Source: Blasia pusilla (lineage: Eukaryota; Marchantiophyta; Marchantiopsida; Blasiales). From it: a DNA stretch of 64,000 nucleotides. The stretch covers positions 17,856,001 through 17,920,000 of the forward strand of contig CM114273.1 of assembly GCA_050084515.1 (NCBI GenBank). The letters are read 5' to 3'. The stretch's first letter is position 1; every line of letters begins with the position of its first letter. Position numbers and translations under genes: made by a program. Below, piece after piece: positions 33,401 through 46,200 of the stretch. The notes beneath the pieces were generated by a model. It did not search any database. It was given only the letters and a program-made list of their open reading frames with translations, and was not told where the DNA came from.

Positions 33401-36400
33401 GCAGACAGCTGCTGCCCGCCTTGATTGAAAAGAAACAAAAGCTGCCGGCATGACAGACGTGGGATCACTTAGAACCATATCTTGCTCTCTCTTAGCCTGC
33501 ATTACCAATCAGAACGATTAGCTCTCCTAATCTGGATCAGAACGATTAGCTCTCCTAATTTGGCCAGAATATTCAAGAAATTATGACCAAGATTGGCAAA
33601 AATGTACTACATTCTCTACTTCGCACACAGCTGGAGTTGAGTGACCACAGGTCGTAGCAATCGTAGAGAAAGAAAAACGACGGAACAACTTGACCGCATC
33701 GAATCGGAGTTCATACTCCAATACTCCACCGGCGTTTATCTTAGGACGCGACTTGTCATCAAGGAATGGCCCAATACCTCTATCTTCAATCTCTCAACTT
33801 CTGCAGTGTAGTAGTTGATGGCATCCACTTCCTCTCCCACCAAACCCAGAAATCCCAGCTGTGACTCACGCGCACAGTCAGAATGAAGTAGCAATAATAA
33901 AAACCAACGACTAAGTTACGTGGTTGGTGATCAGATTTGTCCGACTTATTTTGAGAAGGTTGAGGAATTATTGACAACATGGAAACCACGCTAAGATCAA
34001 ACTTAGGATCTAATATATGAGGAACTCACAAAGATAGTAATTGTGTAGGAACATGTATCGACACCTACAATTAAAGACTGAAGAGAAACCACCTAAAATT
34101 GTTGACCCTGAAACTGCTGAGAGAAAGCATTAAGGAATCGAATGAAATGCGGCTATAGGATGCTGTTCAAGAAGTCTGAAGATGAAATGTGGTATACTAC
34201 GACAAAATCTTTATTTACGATGATTTGACGGCGTTTACGCCCCTCTTGTTCTGAGACCGTAGAAAGAAAGCTCCCAAGACTAAGAAGAAAGTGGGTAGCG
34301 CTTATCCGTAGAATTAGCCTTCAGAAATGGAAAATTTCCACACCTTTTTAATTGGCCTCTTCGAAGGCTTCTTCTCGTATTTGTTCTGGTAGTACTGCAA
34401 CCAGTTCTCCAACGACCGTATTTTCTCCAGAGCTTTGGAAAGGTGGTTCGCATCGTACGCGACCTGCGATAGACATAGAAAGTAAATCGAGAAATACAGT
34501 CTCTGTGAGGCGTCCTCTGCGGCACATTTTTCGTGTTAAACCTCTTGCCGGCCGATGAATGGAGTTTCCTTTTCTTTCTCTAAAATTTCAGGGTTTCTGA
34601 AATATTGGACCACACGATTCTTTACCATGATAATTCGAGAAGTGGAGGAAAAGAAAACCTGCTCGCTTTCAAGAATAATAACCTCATCAAGTAAGTGAAT
34701 TCACCGGGGGAAAAGAGAAAATCTGAGCGATTCGGGAAATGTTTGTGGAGGCTTTAATTTTTTCTTTGACAAAGCGCGGCAATCAGAGCGAAGACAGCAA
34801 TCAAGGCACCTGAGATAGAAGATACTCGGGATGATTAGTTTGGAAAAACTCTTCCACAGTTGCGGCAACGGACTTTCCTTCTTCTGGTGGCACCTGGCGT
34901 ACCAAAACCTGTTCCAAGTCCACCAATTCACAATGAATTTCAACACCCCTATTTTCGACTCAATGACCTAGTCTATTCAACCCCCTATATTTGCAGAGAT
35001 CGGACACCCAGCCCGCCTGCGCAAATGCCTGTAAGCAAGCTTTCTGCAGTGATCTAGGCACAGGAGAACTTGACTGGAAAACTTGTACCCCTCTGTACCC
35101 GAAATAGAGGCTGCATACTCTGGGGTTCGACTTAACGTGATTTCATATTCCAGACTCAATTCTAAATCTTCCATAATAATGGATTCACTCGAGATGATCA
35201 CTTACGGAAAATTGGTTCGGAGCACGCTTCCTAGTTGCTAGATGATGAAGGCGCATGTCAGCGACGATTTTGAATTCCATGTACAGCATCGCACAGGTCC
35301 ATATGGTGAAAATGTACAACATTATCAAGTGCGCAATGAGTCTGCAACCCATACCAAAGAACCAGTTCGATGCACAGATGAGGACAAGATCGATGCGGGG
35401 GCTTGAAGTCATGCTGTGAGCGTGTAAATTAAGGATCATTCAAATCCAGATAATGAAAATTAGAGTTCCGACACCAGGTTCATTTCTCAGTTTGAGATGT
35501 GTAACCTGTGGATATGAATGTTCTCCTAAGTAAGTATCCTAGAGTACCTAACACATAGATGGGATTCCCAAGTCTAAGAACGTGCATTCTCTTCTAAGTC
35601 TCAAACAAAGAAAATACCAGAGAGATGTGGGAAGGAAAAACTCAAACCTGGGAGACTTATCCACTATATTAGAGATTGAAAGTTTATCAACGTTGCTGAA
35701 ACTCAAATCCTTTCCTCTGTTGTTTGTTTGCGACGCCAAATTGTGATCGGTTCCATTGATGGGGAGTAGGAATAGAAATCCTAGCCCAGCCATCGGAACA
35801 AAAATTTTCAACCTGGAGTACCACTTGCATTCCTGAGTATTTCTTCCAGATTCAGCTAATTTTTCTCTCACGTACATGTAGGAGAATGTTTCTGTAAATA
35901 CATTTGACGTGCTTTACGCAGATTCTCGCTCACAGATTCATAAGTGATACTTCATTATGATTAGAGTTTCAGCAAGATAATGCGTGAACTCAACACAAGT
36001 GCCGAAACGTGACTTTAGCAATAGAACGTCAAGTCAGATCTTACGGTTCATCAGACCAAAATCACGAATCCGCACACAAATGTCTGAAGAAAAATTTAGC
36101 AGAAACTTGAAAATTCTCCAGCTTGAGCGAACACCAATCACTTGACTCTTAAATTTGAAAACGGGAAAGTGTTGCAACTCCTGGTTTGTTTTGGATAGCT
36201 TTTGAAGAGCTAAGCGAGTGACGGCGATGTCTTACCCAAGCAAGAATATCCGGAGGAAAACTGCAGAGTCCAGACCTGCATGATCGATGAGCTCTTCTTC
36301 TGGCATCAAGAGTGCATCCCACATCCAGCTCAACATTTTCAAGTAGGCCTTGTAATCCAAATTGATATAGTGAGAGAGAGAAAGCCGTCCTGCTTCCTTT

Positions 36401-36558
36401 GTATGAGAGGACTTTCTGACCCCTTTGATAAACCACTTCGGGTAAAATACACGAGCATTTTGAGGTTGCAGTCTCAAAACGGAGAATGCCAAGAGAAACA
36501 AGAACGAACTGAACAAATTAATACCCGCGGACGTCGCGATATCCTGAAAGGTTGCCAT
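30451..36558 (-). CDS. OSCA/CSC1-like hyperosmolality- or stretch-gated cation channel, 11 exons
   Basis: Exons on the minus strand, 5' to 3': 36558-36236, 35812-35648, 35341-35206, 34908-34810, 34463-34344, 33858-33778, 33496-33156, 32956-32708, 32297-31973, 31671-31372, 30846-30451. Introns are GT-AG and the sum is 2535 nt (844 aa). The N-terminus MATFQDIATSAGINLF is the OSCA signature of the first membrane helix, followed by LRLQPQNARVFYPKW. VDKLSISN, FTIWTCAMLYMEFK and FSVLVRQVPP are further family landmarks. The DUF221/RSN1_7TM core includes EPRDVYWPSLSI, MSKFEGHVSRSSLDRRSATK, IPMKATFFITFIMVDGWAG and YFLLGIVYSVTTPIILPFI. Proteins of this family are multi-pass plasma-membrane Ca-permeable channels responding to osmotic or mechanical stimuli. 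About 100 residues of charged C-terminal tail make it longer than the roughly 770-aa Arabidopsis OSCA1 proteins. The exon 8 donor was chosen by frame and is the weakest junction. Confidence 0.93.
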
Positions 36559-38390
36559 CGTCTATTCTCTAAAATGAACGGAGGTCGCAATTTAGAGTGT
36601 AAATTTGCTGTCGCGCAAGATAGCAAGTTGGATATCACCTGTTGTTCAGCAAGCCAGCCCAGACCAACCCAACTTTGTTCTACTCTAGAGTTAGAGATTG
36701 TAGAGGGCAATGAAGTGAACTCTTGACAGCCAAAAGACAATGTCAGAGCCCACGCTGTCTACGAAAGTCACACACGAGAACTTTTGTTATCGAGGGAGAC
36801 AATCAGGTCTACATTTATCCTACCACATGCATGAAAAATCTGCTTTTGAGAGGAACATTGGTTACAAGTGGGGGGGCATTGTAATGCTGTAACAAGGTCC
36901 TCGAGGAAACTACAGAATAGTAGCACGTATGCTTACTACTCATCGATATCGACTGGCAGACTTAACGGATCGAGACATCGGTAACTGACTTATAAACCTC
37001 AAAATCATTAGCAGGGTCTCCAAATAAATCGAGCTGTACAATGACTTGTGTCAAAAGCTTGTCAACTTTAAGTTGATCCTGAGAGCGTAGTGAAGCAGTG
37101 CAGTTTAACGATTCACGTAGTTTTTTTTCAGCTCAATTTCGGAAGATGTTACAGCTTGGTCGACGTGTTCGATTTTACATCCGCCGTCGAAAACGTTGTG
37201 AATCAATCGCCGAATAACATCAAAACACTGAATCGTTAAATGGTAACTTGAGAGCGTTAACGTCGTCCCGCGACCAAGGGTACCGACACGGGAAAAAAAG
37301 ATTCACGTCCACGCCCAGGGACGTTATGTAATCAACAATGTCCGACGAAGGTATCAATTTTCGACGATCTCTGTCGCAAAACGTCTGAGTCCAGCCCTTG
37401 CCGGTCCTAAATAAGCGTAAGAGGGTCGCATCGGTATCACATTCAAAGAAAGAATCTCCCCACGGAATCTTCTCCAAACCGTCCCGAAATCCAATCTGAA
37501 TGTGAAGGCCAAGAAAATCTCGCGTTTCGACCGATTCATTCGCTTCTCCTCCTCATCGATCCTCCCACCCTAGAGCGTCTGATTCCATCACTTCCTCTCC
37601 AGGAGACCGATATCGATTCCAACCGATTTCACAAAACGAAAACTCTCGCAATGCGTCCTGCATAGTCCGTGTCCCGGACTTGTTGATGCACAAATTCATC
37701 TCTGCAACTCGCTATTTCCGACTCGGTGAGCTCTGTTCCCCACATTCCCTCGATGATCGCCTCTCCCATCCCATCCTCCTGGCGCTCGCCTCCCCTATTT
37801 TCGTCGTCCTCCTCGTGCTGCAGCGCAAGCGAAGGCACCGCTGAGGCGTGAGAGCGCTGCATGCACTCCTAAGAACGAATACAGAAGGCTGGACAGTGAG
37901 TAGGTGACCAGGCCGCCATTTCCCTCACCCGAGATAGCCCGTGCGCTCCGCGTCCCTACCTCTCCGAAGCCATCCGATACGGCGCGGTCTGGGTATCGAT
38001 GGACGGCGTACCCAGCCGCGTGCGTCAGACGGTGTCTAAAATACCGGCCACAACCCTCAGTACCGACGACCACTCTCGTCTACAGGTGCTTCCCTGCTCG
38101 TACCCGCGTCGGGAAATTCACCCGGCGCCGGCACCTGGCAGATTCGCCGGTTATTACTGCGCCCCGTCGGGTATGCCGGCTCGTTGGTCTTCCAGGCTGT
38201 TCGCCGGCCGTTTAGCTCGTATGCACTCCCCGTGGCGCCGGCGCGTGCCTTCCACACCCGCCAACATTCTGGACGAGAGAGTCGTGCAGCATCCGGAGTG
38301 CGATCCCAATCGACGGCCAGGGAGACCCGACAGTATTGTCGACGAATCTAATGGTTGCCCTCCCAAACTTGAACTATAAGCGGTTTTTTA
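36559..38390 (-). promoter_or_regulatory. Upstream region of the OSCA gene
   Basis: About 1.8 kb upstream of the start codon; 37.2-38.38 kb is clearly GC-richer. Overlapping open frames occur on both strands (for example 37629-37862 minus and 37999-38379 plus), but none carries a recognisable domain. It may hold the promoter and a spliced 5' UTR; no transcription start can be fixed by eye. Confidence 0.4.
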
Positions 38391-39630
38391 TTTGTACTAG
38401 TGGGTGGGTAGTCAGTGCCATGCATGCATGACATGGACTAGTCATGTTAGGGGAAAAAAATTTCATGTGAGGGGGAATTTTTTTTAGGTTGTTATATGTC
38501 AAATAAAGAGTTGTTTGTAAATCCTTCCAACAAAAATATAGAGTAGCGGGCAGCTCGTGTCATGCATAGGAGTGAAGAGACTAATTATGTTGCACATAAT
38601 TTTTCAATTTCAAAAATGTCAAAAAGTCTATGGGATGAAAAGGAAATAGAACTATGAAAGTTGGGTGGATTCACTTCTAAGGAAAATAATTTGTAGTAGA
38701 TAGATCGCAATATTTTCACATGAATCATTTTAGGGTATTACTAAATGATTCATCAGATAGACAAGTATTTCCAAACATTGGAGGAGGAGAGAGTGAAGAA
38801 AACCAACACGGATTCTTTAGTGTGAATGGAAGGGGGAATATAATTAAACGGGTGAAAGGAGAAGTTACAAGAGAGGAGAATACAAAACGAAACAATATGA
38901 ATGAAGGAAGGAAGTCAACATTGGGAAATAATACTATGGAATAAGATGGAGAGGGTAAAGAATACCAAAGGAAATAAGAATGAGAAGGGACATGAAGAAG
39001 ATGGGAATTGGACGTGAAAGAACATAGAGGAGCCAAACTCTCCACGTGTAGCGAGTTGAATGACAACAAAAATTGACAGAAGGGCGGTTCACATAGAGCC
39101 GCTCGTCTCTAGCTCCGTCTACTACTATTGGAACGGCTCAGGTTGAGCCAAAGGAGCCTCACAAATGTGTGTGGCTCCGTTTGCCTACGTTCAATTTATT
39201 TTTTTAGCATTTTTTTATTCAACGGGTTGAGGAAAGGCAGTATTTCACGGATTGAAGGGATAGAGTACACAGAGGGAGCATTTCACACACAGAGTAAAGA
39301 GCATTTAAGACATAAAGCACTTCACACATAGTACACAATATTTTCTATAATATTACCATATGTTGTGGTTTCTAATTGTTTTTATTTACTTATTTTATTT
39401 GGAACAACAAGGAGGATATACATATTCTAGTAGATGAGAAAAAAGAGACTTTCATTGATACTATTTTAACTATCATTATGGATGTTTTTGACTTATTTTG
39501 TGCATGGTTTCTTGAAGTTGGAATGTTTAGTGAAATCGAGTTCGTTACTTTTATGATGGGAACCACGAAAGATGAAAAACTTCATATTCAAATTTTATGC
39601 ATATTCTATTTCATGATCCAAGACTGGCTT
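38391..39630. other. AT-rich flank with short palindromic repeats
   Basis: Near 38395-38450 there is a tactagtggg...gccatgcatgcatgacatgg stretch, and near 38540-38575 a related gtgtcatgcata stretch. Both loosely resemble the actagt-plus-hairpin termini at 8249 and 48498. Around 39080-39180 many gagcc/ggctc words occur, possibly the end of the Harbinger element that follows. No gene was recognised. Confidence 0.35.
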
Positions 39631-39639
39631 TGAAGTCAA

Positions 39640-40795
39640 TCAAATGAAGGAAGAGAGTTTTGGGTTATACCAAGACAATCCACTTTGTGGGAGATAATTC
39701 ATAAACAATTTTGGACTTATAATGACAATTTTCTTTACACTCACATGAGAAGTTGATAAAGAATGTCTTTTGAAAAATTGCATTAACTAGTAGATGTGAT
39801 TGAACCATTCATGCCACTTATGCCAACGTGGGAGAGAGCGAGAAAAAGAGTTGAGATAACAAAGTATGTTGCAGTGGTCATCTATCGATTTTCCCACAAT
39901 CCATCACTTCGAATCTTGAGTGACTTCTCTGGGATTGGACAATAAAAAGTTCTCAAATACACATCCATCATCATTAACATTCTAACAAGTACACATAAAT
40001 TGTACGCCAAATATGTTAGATGGCCAAAAATTGATGAAATGATTGAACAAATGCGCAAATATAATTATATTTGTGGAGTTTCAAAAATCATTTGAGCCAT
40101 GGATGGGTCTCACATAAAACTTAAATTCAAACCTATTGTCAAATATTTCCCAGAGCACTATAGGAATTGCCATTCTGATTATTCACTGCTTCTCCAAGGT
40201 ATATGTGATGCCGATCAGAAATTTTGGGACTTATGTTGTATTAAGCCCGGATCCACTCATGATGTTGCATATTTAAGGCAATCCATAGTCTTTCAATGCA
40301 TTAAAGAGAAACGTATCCTTTCTCAACCAGAAATCACATTGCCACTTTATCACAGAGAGGTTCAAGTCATTCTACCCATAATACTTGGGCATACCTCCTA
40401 TCCCCTACGACCATGGTTATAGAAGCATTTCCATGGACACCTACATCAAGGTAATCCATTGGAAAATAGATTTGATAGACATACATCAAAGGCAAGAGTG
40501 ATAATAGAAAATCCTTTTTTGGTCATTTGAAAGGAAGATGGACAATTCTATGCGATTGTCTAATGTCTCTAGAATTGGTTTCTAAAGTAACACTTGCATA
40601 TGGACTTTTGCATAATTTTGTTATCCATAATGTAGAGCCCTTACTGCAAGACATCAAGCTAATAAATGATAGGATGAATGGTGGAGTTATCCAATCAGAA
40701 CTTGGAAGTGTAGTTAAGAGGAGAAGAACAATCGCAGGTAAACTAGTGCAAGCAGCATTGTTGAAAGAGTTTTGTGACACACATGCTTACTAGAG
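39640..40795 (+). pseudogene. PIF-Harbinger transposase (DDE superfamily 4, HARBI1-like), decayed
   Basis: An N-terminal part reads EFWVIPRQSTLWEIIHKQF and then RMSFEKLH...LVDVIEPFMP, the usual helical region. The catalytic core follows from 40099: MDGSHIKLKFKP (first Asp), ICDADQKFWDL and KPGSTHDVAYLRQS (second Asp), then GHTSYPLRPWL, and finally IIENPF / GHLKGRWTIL (Glu) with a one-base frameshift inside the FGxLKGRW box near 40519. Stops occur near 39790, 39940 and 40095. The DDE residues themselves remain, but the gene cannot give a full protein. The minus-strand ORF1 at about 41390-41870 is its expected partner. Confidence 0.88.
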
Positions 40796-41389
40796 CGATG
40801 ATAGAGATTGAGGTAGATTACACATATTTATTTTTCAGAAGTAGATGTTATTGATGATCGTCCTTGAAGTTCTCGCTTTTCTCTCTCTAATTGAAGCTCC
40901 ATGCGCCGAAGTTCGAATATTTCAGACATGAGCTCCAATTTATGATCTTCTTGTTGACCTTTCTTCTCACTTGTCTACTTCAAAACTTGAATGAATATAT
41001 TCATTGATTGTATAATATTGTCATAAGTATCTCTCAACTTTTTTTTGTTTGGTTGTCCTACAATATCTAATAACACCAATTTCGGCATTCTTGATGAATT
41101 AAAATATTTTTGGGTTTTTTACTTCCTTGAAGTCATGCTTACAAGTAAAATTATTACTTAAGTCCATTTAAATCTGACTAAGACATCAAGTTCTTTTGCC
41201 ACCAATGGAGTCTCTTTCAGTCGCCGACAACCTGTATAGTAGGATGTTGAAGTTAAAATGTTCAGAATGTTGGGAACATGCTTTGCTTCTTGGACTCTAT
41301 TCAATAGGTAGAGCTTCATTTGTACTCCTATTGGATGTGTGGGTTCGAGACATATCTATTAATTCACATAATGGTGTATCTATTGATGG

Positions 41390-41870
41390 ATGAATAGATG
41401 GATCGCTCTACTAATCCACAAATTTCTCGCCCTCATCGGATAGAATGTGATTAAATGACAGTTGAGATTCAATATGAATGAGTTCTTCTTCACTCAAATC
41501 AACAAAAACGTCCATACCAACTGATTCTTGGATTGAAGTACCCCCATCCCATATACCTCGTATTCCTAATTCCTTTGGTGATGGACCTCTAAACTTGTGT
41601 ATTTGAGCATAATATTCCCACTCACTTGGTTTGGCACCCGTTTGACCTTATTTCATTTTTTCAAATTTTTACTAATCCGTGCAATTTGTTTTCTTCATAT
41701 TTGTGGCTCATATGGTATGGTCACTTGACATCTTTCATTGATGTGAATTGCAAGAAATTGCCATTAATCTTGGCTCATATTTCCTTGATTACAATGATGG
41801 AAATAACATTCTTCATATAAATCAAGGAATATGCTCTCGCTCTCTTTACTCCATTCTACTTTTGGTTTTT
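41390..41870 (-). pseudogene. PIF-Harbinger ORF1 (Myb/SANT-like DNA-binding protein), decayed
   Basis: On the minus strand, frames read FLQFTSMKDVK...PYHMSHKYEENKL and then SEWEYYAQIHKFRGPSPKEL followed by GIRGIWDGG and VDLSEEELIH. This Lys/Trp-rich pattern fits the Myb/SANT-like ORF1 that PIF elements encode next to the transposase. It converges with the transposase gene, as is usual for these elements. Stops and frameshifts are present. The assignment leans on context more than on motif strength. Confidence 0.55.
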
Positions 41871-42652
41871 TAAGAGAGAGAAGAACTTGAAATCAAGACA
41901 ACATAATTCATAGTGATAAGCATCAACACATAAAAAACCTTGAAACAATGCATATGAGGCAAGATGAATAATTAGAATTGTATCAAAAACCATAGCATGG
42001 AATTTTTTCTTGGTCTTGGTTTAGATCATAGCTCTTTGTGAGCCGGGTACCACGGCGTTTGATGAGACATTGGTAGTCCTCTCCATGTAGGTAGATATTT
42101 CTTGTACCTAGAGCGCACATGAACAATTTAATATAAGCAAAATCCTTATTGAATGGTGTAACTAATTCTACACAGAAATAAATGAGATTTTAATGTATAT
42201 TGCTTATACATATCCAAAAACTTAAAAAAAAGCTTTCAAAATCTTCTCATTGTGGTCATTTTGACTCTAACAAGAAGGCACGGCGATTTAGGACGAAAAA
42301 GATACGACTATCCTAGTCTAATACACTCTTACAACTACCATTTTACTTAACCTATCTTCAAAAAAAGGGCAAAAGAGCTATGTGGAATACTTAGACCGTC
42401 ACAAAGTGGGAAACTTATGTGTGAGTGCCTACTCACCCAAAAAATTTCCACCGCCCTTTTGAAAGTGTCAAAACGGAGGAAAGAGGAGGAAATAGAGCCC
42501 TCCGTTTAAGGGCTCCATTTCGGCTAAGCTTGTGCGGAGCCATAATGGAGTTAGCATATTTCACGGACAAACCACTCGGATACCAGCGGCTCGCATCTGA
42601 GCCCGCACCGATTTTGTGGCCCGCGTAGAGCCCACACATGGCGGGTTGGGAT
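41871..42652. other. Probable right part of the Harbinger element, non-coding
   Basis: AT-rich until 42.4 kb, then a GC-rich patch with repeated gagccc/ggctcc words up to the copia insertion point. It may be the subterminal region of the Harbinger element. Terminal inverted repeats could not be fixed. Confidence 0.35.
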
Positions 42653-42966
42653 TGTGGAAAACTGCTAAAGAAGCATAATTGGTGGGAAACGGCTCTCACA
42701 CTCACAAACCGCCATGGAGAACAAAATTTGCAATGAGAGAATGAGTGTAGGTTGGTCCCCTTCTCAATTATATAGGGCATGTACAAGCAACCCTAACCCT
42801 AATCTTAACCATAGTCTCGAGTTAGACTAACTGTGATTAACTAACCATAGTTAAGATAATCGTGCTTAACTGACTAACCAAGATTAAGCTTTCCTACTTC
42901 GTGTGAGTACCAAATGTGTAGCAGTTCAGGTGTCTCATGAGCTTGAGTGTAATTCAATCTTCAATA
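42653..42966 (-). repeat. Copia 3' LTR
   Basis: Plus-strand ends are TGTGGAAAACTG and TCAATCTTCAATA. It holds a run of degenerate CCCTAA units (about 42790-42815) and a TATATAGGG promoter-like block, as in the other LTR. Confidence 0.93.
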
Positions 42967-42969
42967 TTC

Positions 42970-44370
42970 CCCCTCACATCGATATCTCTAACGCCTAAAT
43001 CATTTCTAAATATCTCAAACTTATCTCTAGACAATGCCTTTGTAAAGATGTCAGCAATTTGCTGATCTTTAACTATATACACAAGATCAATTTCTCTTGC
43101 AAGCACTTTCTCTCTGATAAAATGATAGTGCACCTCAACATACTCTATACGAGCATGAAACACAAGGTTATTAGCAAGCTTGGTGCTATTAATATTGTTT
43201 GCATATATTACAGTAGGTCCTAAGTTACTAACACCAATCTCAACAAGTAATCGCTAAAGCCACACTGCCTCACACGATGCATTGGTTGATCCTCTGTACT
43301 CAGCCTCTATTGAAGATAAAGCAACTATAGGTTGCTTCTTTGAAGCCCAACTTATAGCTGCGCTTCCCAAAGTAAATGAATAACCAGATGTGGAGTGTCG
43401 ATCAGACACGCTTCCTGCCCAATCAGCATTGTGAATCCCTGTAATTGAAAACTCGGAGAAGGTTCAAATTGAAGCCCAAATTGAATAGAGAATTTCACAT
43501 ACCGCATAATCCTCCTCACAACATTAAGGTGAGGTTTTCGAGATGATTGCATAAATTGGCTTACAAGGCCAATAACATAACTCAAATCTGGTCTGGTTAT
43601 AGTTAGATAGATCAAACTTCCAACCATGCGCCTGTACATATTAGAATCTGCAAGCAACTCTCTTTCATCCACTCTTAGCTTCACACTCTGATCCAACGGT
43701 GTAGAGATTGGCTTACAAGCCGTCATACCATATTTTGAAAGCATATGAAGAGCATATTGTTGTTGTAGTAACCACATGCTCTCAACATACAACACAATGA
43801 GAACCGTATGATCTTGTCCTCTCAAGACATATAAGGAGGAGTCAGAGTCATATACCCTAAAACCCAACTCTTGTAGGACGTATGTAATCTTGCCATACCA
43901 AGCTCTTGGAGCTTGTTTGAGCCCGTATAGAGCTTTCTTCAACCTGCATACCCAAAATGGAAACTTAGGATGCTTGTATCGAGGTGGTTGAGTCATATAT
44001 ACCTCCTCGTATAGATCTCCATTCAAGAAGGCATTCTTGATCTCCATATGATATAATCTTCACTTCTTACTTACTACAACTGCAACCACTGTTCTCGTAG
44101 TCGCGATCTTTGCAACAAGGCTAAATGTTTCCTCATAATCGATGCCATATTGTTGTGCATAGCCCTTAGCCACCAATCTCGCTTTGTATCTGTTAATTGT
44201 ATCATCTTGATTGCGCTTGATTTTGTAAACCTATTTGCAACCAATAGCTTCCTTATCGGAAGGTATATCAACCAGCTCCCATGTCTGTTGATGTCTTAAT
44301 GCAGCAAGCTCTTCCTCCATAGCTTCAATCCATTTGACTTTACTTGCATCTTCTTGAAAATAACTCAGCT
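42970..44370 (-). pseudogene. Copia reverse transcriptase and RNase H with internal deletion
   Basis: The start of the RT near 44270-44080 is recoverable in scattered frames (IPSDKEAIGCKWVYKIK). Then 44047-43352 reads MEIKNAFLNGDLYEEVYMTQ, KKALYGLKQAPRAWY and later STPLDQ, YRRMVGSLIYLTITRPDLSY. The catalytic box, normally LYVDDM, reads LYVESM and is followed directly by WLLQQQYALHMLSKYGM, so the second half of the active site and roughly 50-60 following residues are gone. RNase H ends with FHARIEYVEVHYHFIREKVL and QQIADIFTKALSRDKF (43163-42985). Confidence 0.88.
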
Positions 44371-44839
44371 CCTATTCTTGAAGGATAATCATCATATACG
44401 CATGATGTATCGCAAGGAAACCTTCATTTATGAATTGGATGTGTAACTCTACTTCATTTACGAAGTTTTTGTTTAGAGGTAGATGCCTTTGACACCTGAC
44501 TCGAGCTCTAAATGGTGTCAACAGACTGAATACGTACTCTTCCCATCCATGAACTCACAGATTTAAGTGATGAATCTAGGATCTCTCCTAATCCTACATT
44601 AGTACTTGCGGAAGTTGAAGATAATGTCTGTTGGCTTACAATCATATTCTCCCCCTCAACAAACAAGTTTAGAGGTGGAATAGGCTCAGATGGAGCATAC
44701 CATGACTTTAGCTCATCAAAGACAACATCGCGACTAATAATAAGGTGCCTAGAGGATGGAATGTAGCACTTATATCCCTTAGTTCCATCACCATAGCCAA
44801 TGAAGATACATCTTTCAGACTTGGGGTCTAATTTCTGAC

Positions 44840-45700
44840 GTCTCTCAAAAGGAACCTAAGCATAATAAATACAGCCAAATACTTTCAAGAAGGAAAAAAA
44901 CAAGTTTACTTCTTATGAAGACTTCGAATGGATTTTTATCATGAACTCTTGCTGTTGGAATTTGGTTGATTAAGAAGAGTGCACATGCTACAACCTGTGC
45001 CCAATACACCTTAGGCATGTTCTTCTCATTCAGCATAGCTCATACTACTTCAAAAATATGTCGATTCTTCCTCTCAGCCATTCCATTTTGTTGTGGAGTG
45101 TAACGGCAAGTCACTTGACGTTGGATGTCATTCTGACGTAAATAGTAATCAAACTCTGTTGAAAGATACTCTCCTCCTCCATCACAATGCAATTTCAGAA
45201 TGTGTTCTCCAGTCTACTTCTCTACTAGAGCTCTGAATGTTTGGAACACTGAGAATACCTCTGACTTGGCTTTCAGAAAGTATACCCATATATACCTAGA
45301 GAAGTCATCAATAAATGAAAAAAAATATTGGCAATCACTAAGACTATATTGTGATGTTGTCCACATATCACTATGGATCAACTCCAATATCCTGGATGCT
45401 CTTCTACCTTGCTTTGGAAAAGGAAATCTAGATTGTTTTCCAAATTGGCAAGCAAGACATACATCTAATGTAGCAAGACTTGCTAATTTAGGAAGTCATA
45501 TTACTATATTAGATGATGAAAGACTCTATAATCTTTGAAGATTCATATGTCTAATTTTTTTATGCCACACATTTAGATCTGTGACTTGTTGGCCGGTTTG
45601 ACCATACATTGATGTTTAAATCTCTGCCATAGAAACATCTAATTGGAACATTCTACCTTATCTAGTTCCTTTGCCTATCATAGTCTGGTCATCCATTGTT
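44840..45700 (-). pseudogene. Copia integrase (decayed)
   Basis: Minus-strand frames show the GAG-pre-integrase part (WHKKIRHMNLQRL, CLACQFGKQSRFPF) and the catalytic core: HSDMWTTSQ, FIDDFSRYIWVYFLKAKSEV, LHCDGGGEYLSTEFDYYL, TPQQNGMAERKNRHI and IPTARVHDKNPFEVF. The acidic triad positions are visible but spread over two frames with stops near 45025 and 45225. Confidence 0.85.
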
Positions 45701-45716
45701 TCAATGGAACAACCAT

Positions 45717-46200
45717 CTACGTTAACTTCACTTGATAACCTTGTTCTACTATCTGTCCTACAGAGATCAGGTTTCTTGCAATGGTAGAAACATAAAGAAA
45801 ATTTCCAAGAGCACAAAGACCATTTGATGCTATTGGAACTTTACCGGTATGCGTGATATGATGTTGAGTGTCATCTCCTTTAAGCACAATTGCAAGATCT
45901 TTTATCGGCTCCAAACTACTGAACCATTTAGTTGGTGAGGTCATGTGATTTGATGCACCAAAGTCAATGTACCAATCTGCTGTCGAGTCTTTCTTGACCA
46001 TTGCTCCTATATGATGAGTCATGACCAAGAGATGCTCCGTTTGTGAATGTTGTTGTTCTTAGTACTGCTCTTGGTGTTGTTGCTCCACATAGTTTTGTTG
46101 TTGTAAGACTCTTATTCTCATATATGTCTTCTTCTTGAAGAAAAACTTTGCATAGTGACCCTTTATCCCACAGTAATTGCAAGATCGAGGGACCCTCTAC
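45717..46200 (-). pseudogene. Copia zinc knuckle and protease (decayed)
   Basis: A zinc knuckle CNYCGIKGHYAKF (about 46180-46140) has lost its last Cys to Phe. The protease frame 46028-45717 reads WYIDFGASNHMTS, the copia form of the catalytic D-(S/T/F)-G-A motif with Phe in the second position, then SNGLCALGNFLYVSTIARNL. Confidence 0.85.

Noticed and set aside
37629-38379. Several ORFs upstream of the OSCA gene as a separate gene
   Set aside because: Frames overlap on both strands in GC-rich DNA, none has a domain or splice partners, and position fits a promoter/5' UTR.
39076-42460. AAGGGCGGT word inverted at both sides of the Harbinger region as its terminal inverted repeat
   Set aside because: Only 9 bp, no extension inwards, and no target duplication outside; too weak to define element ends.
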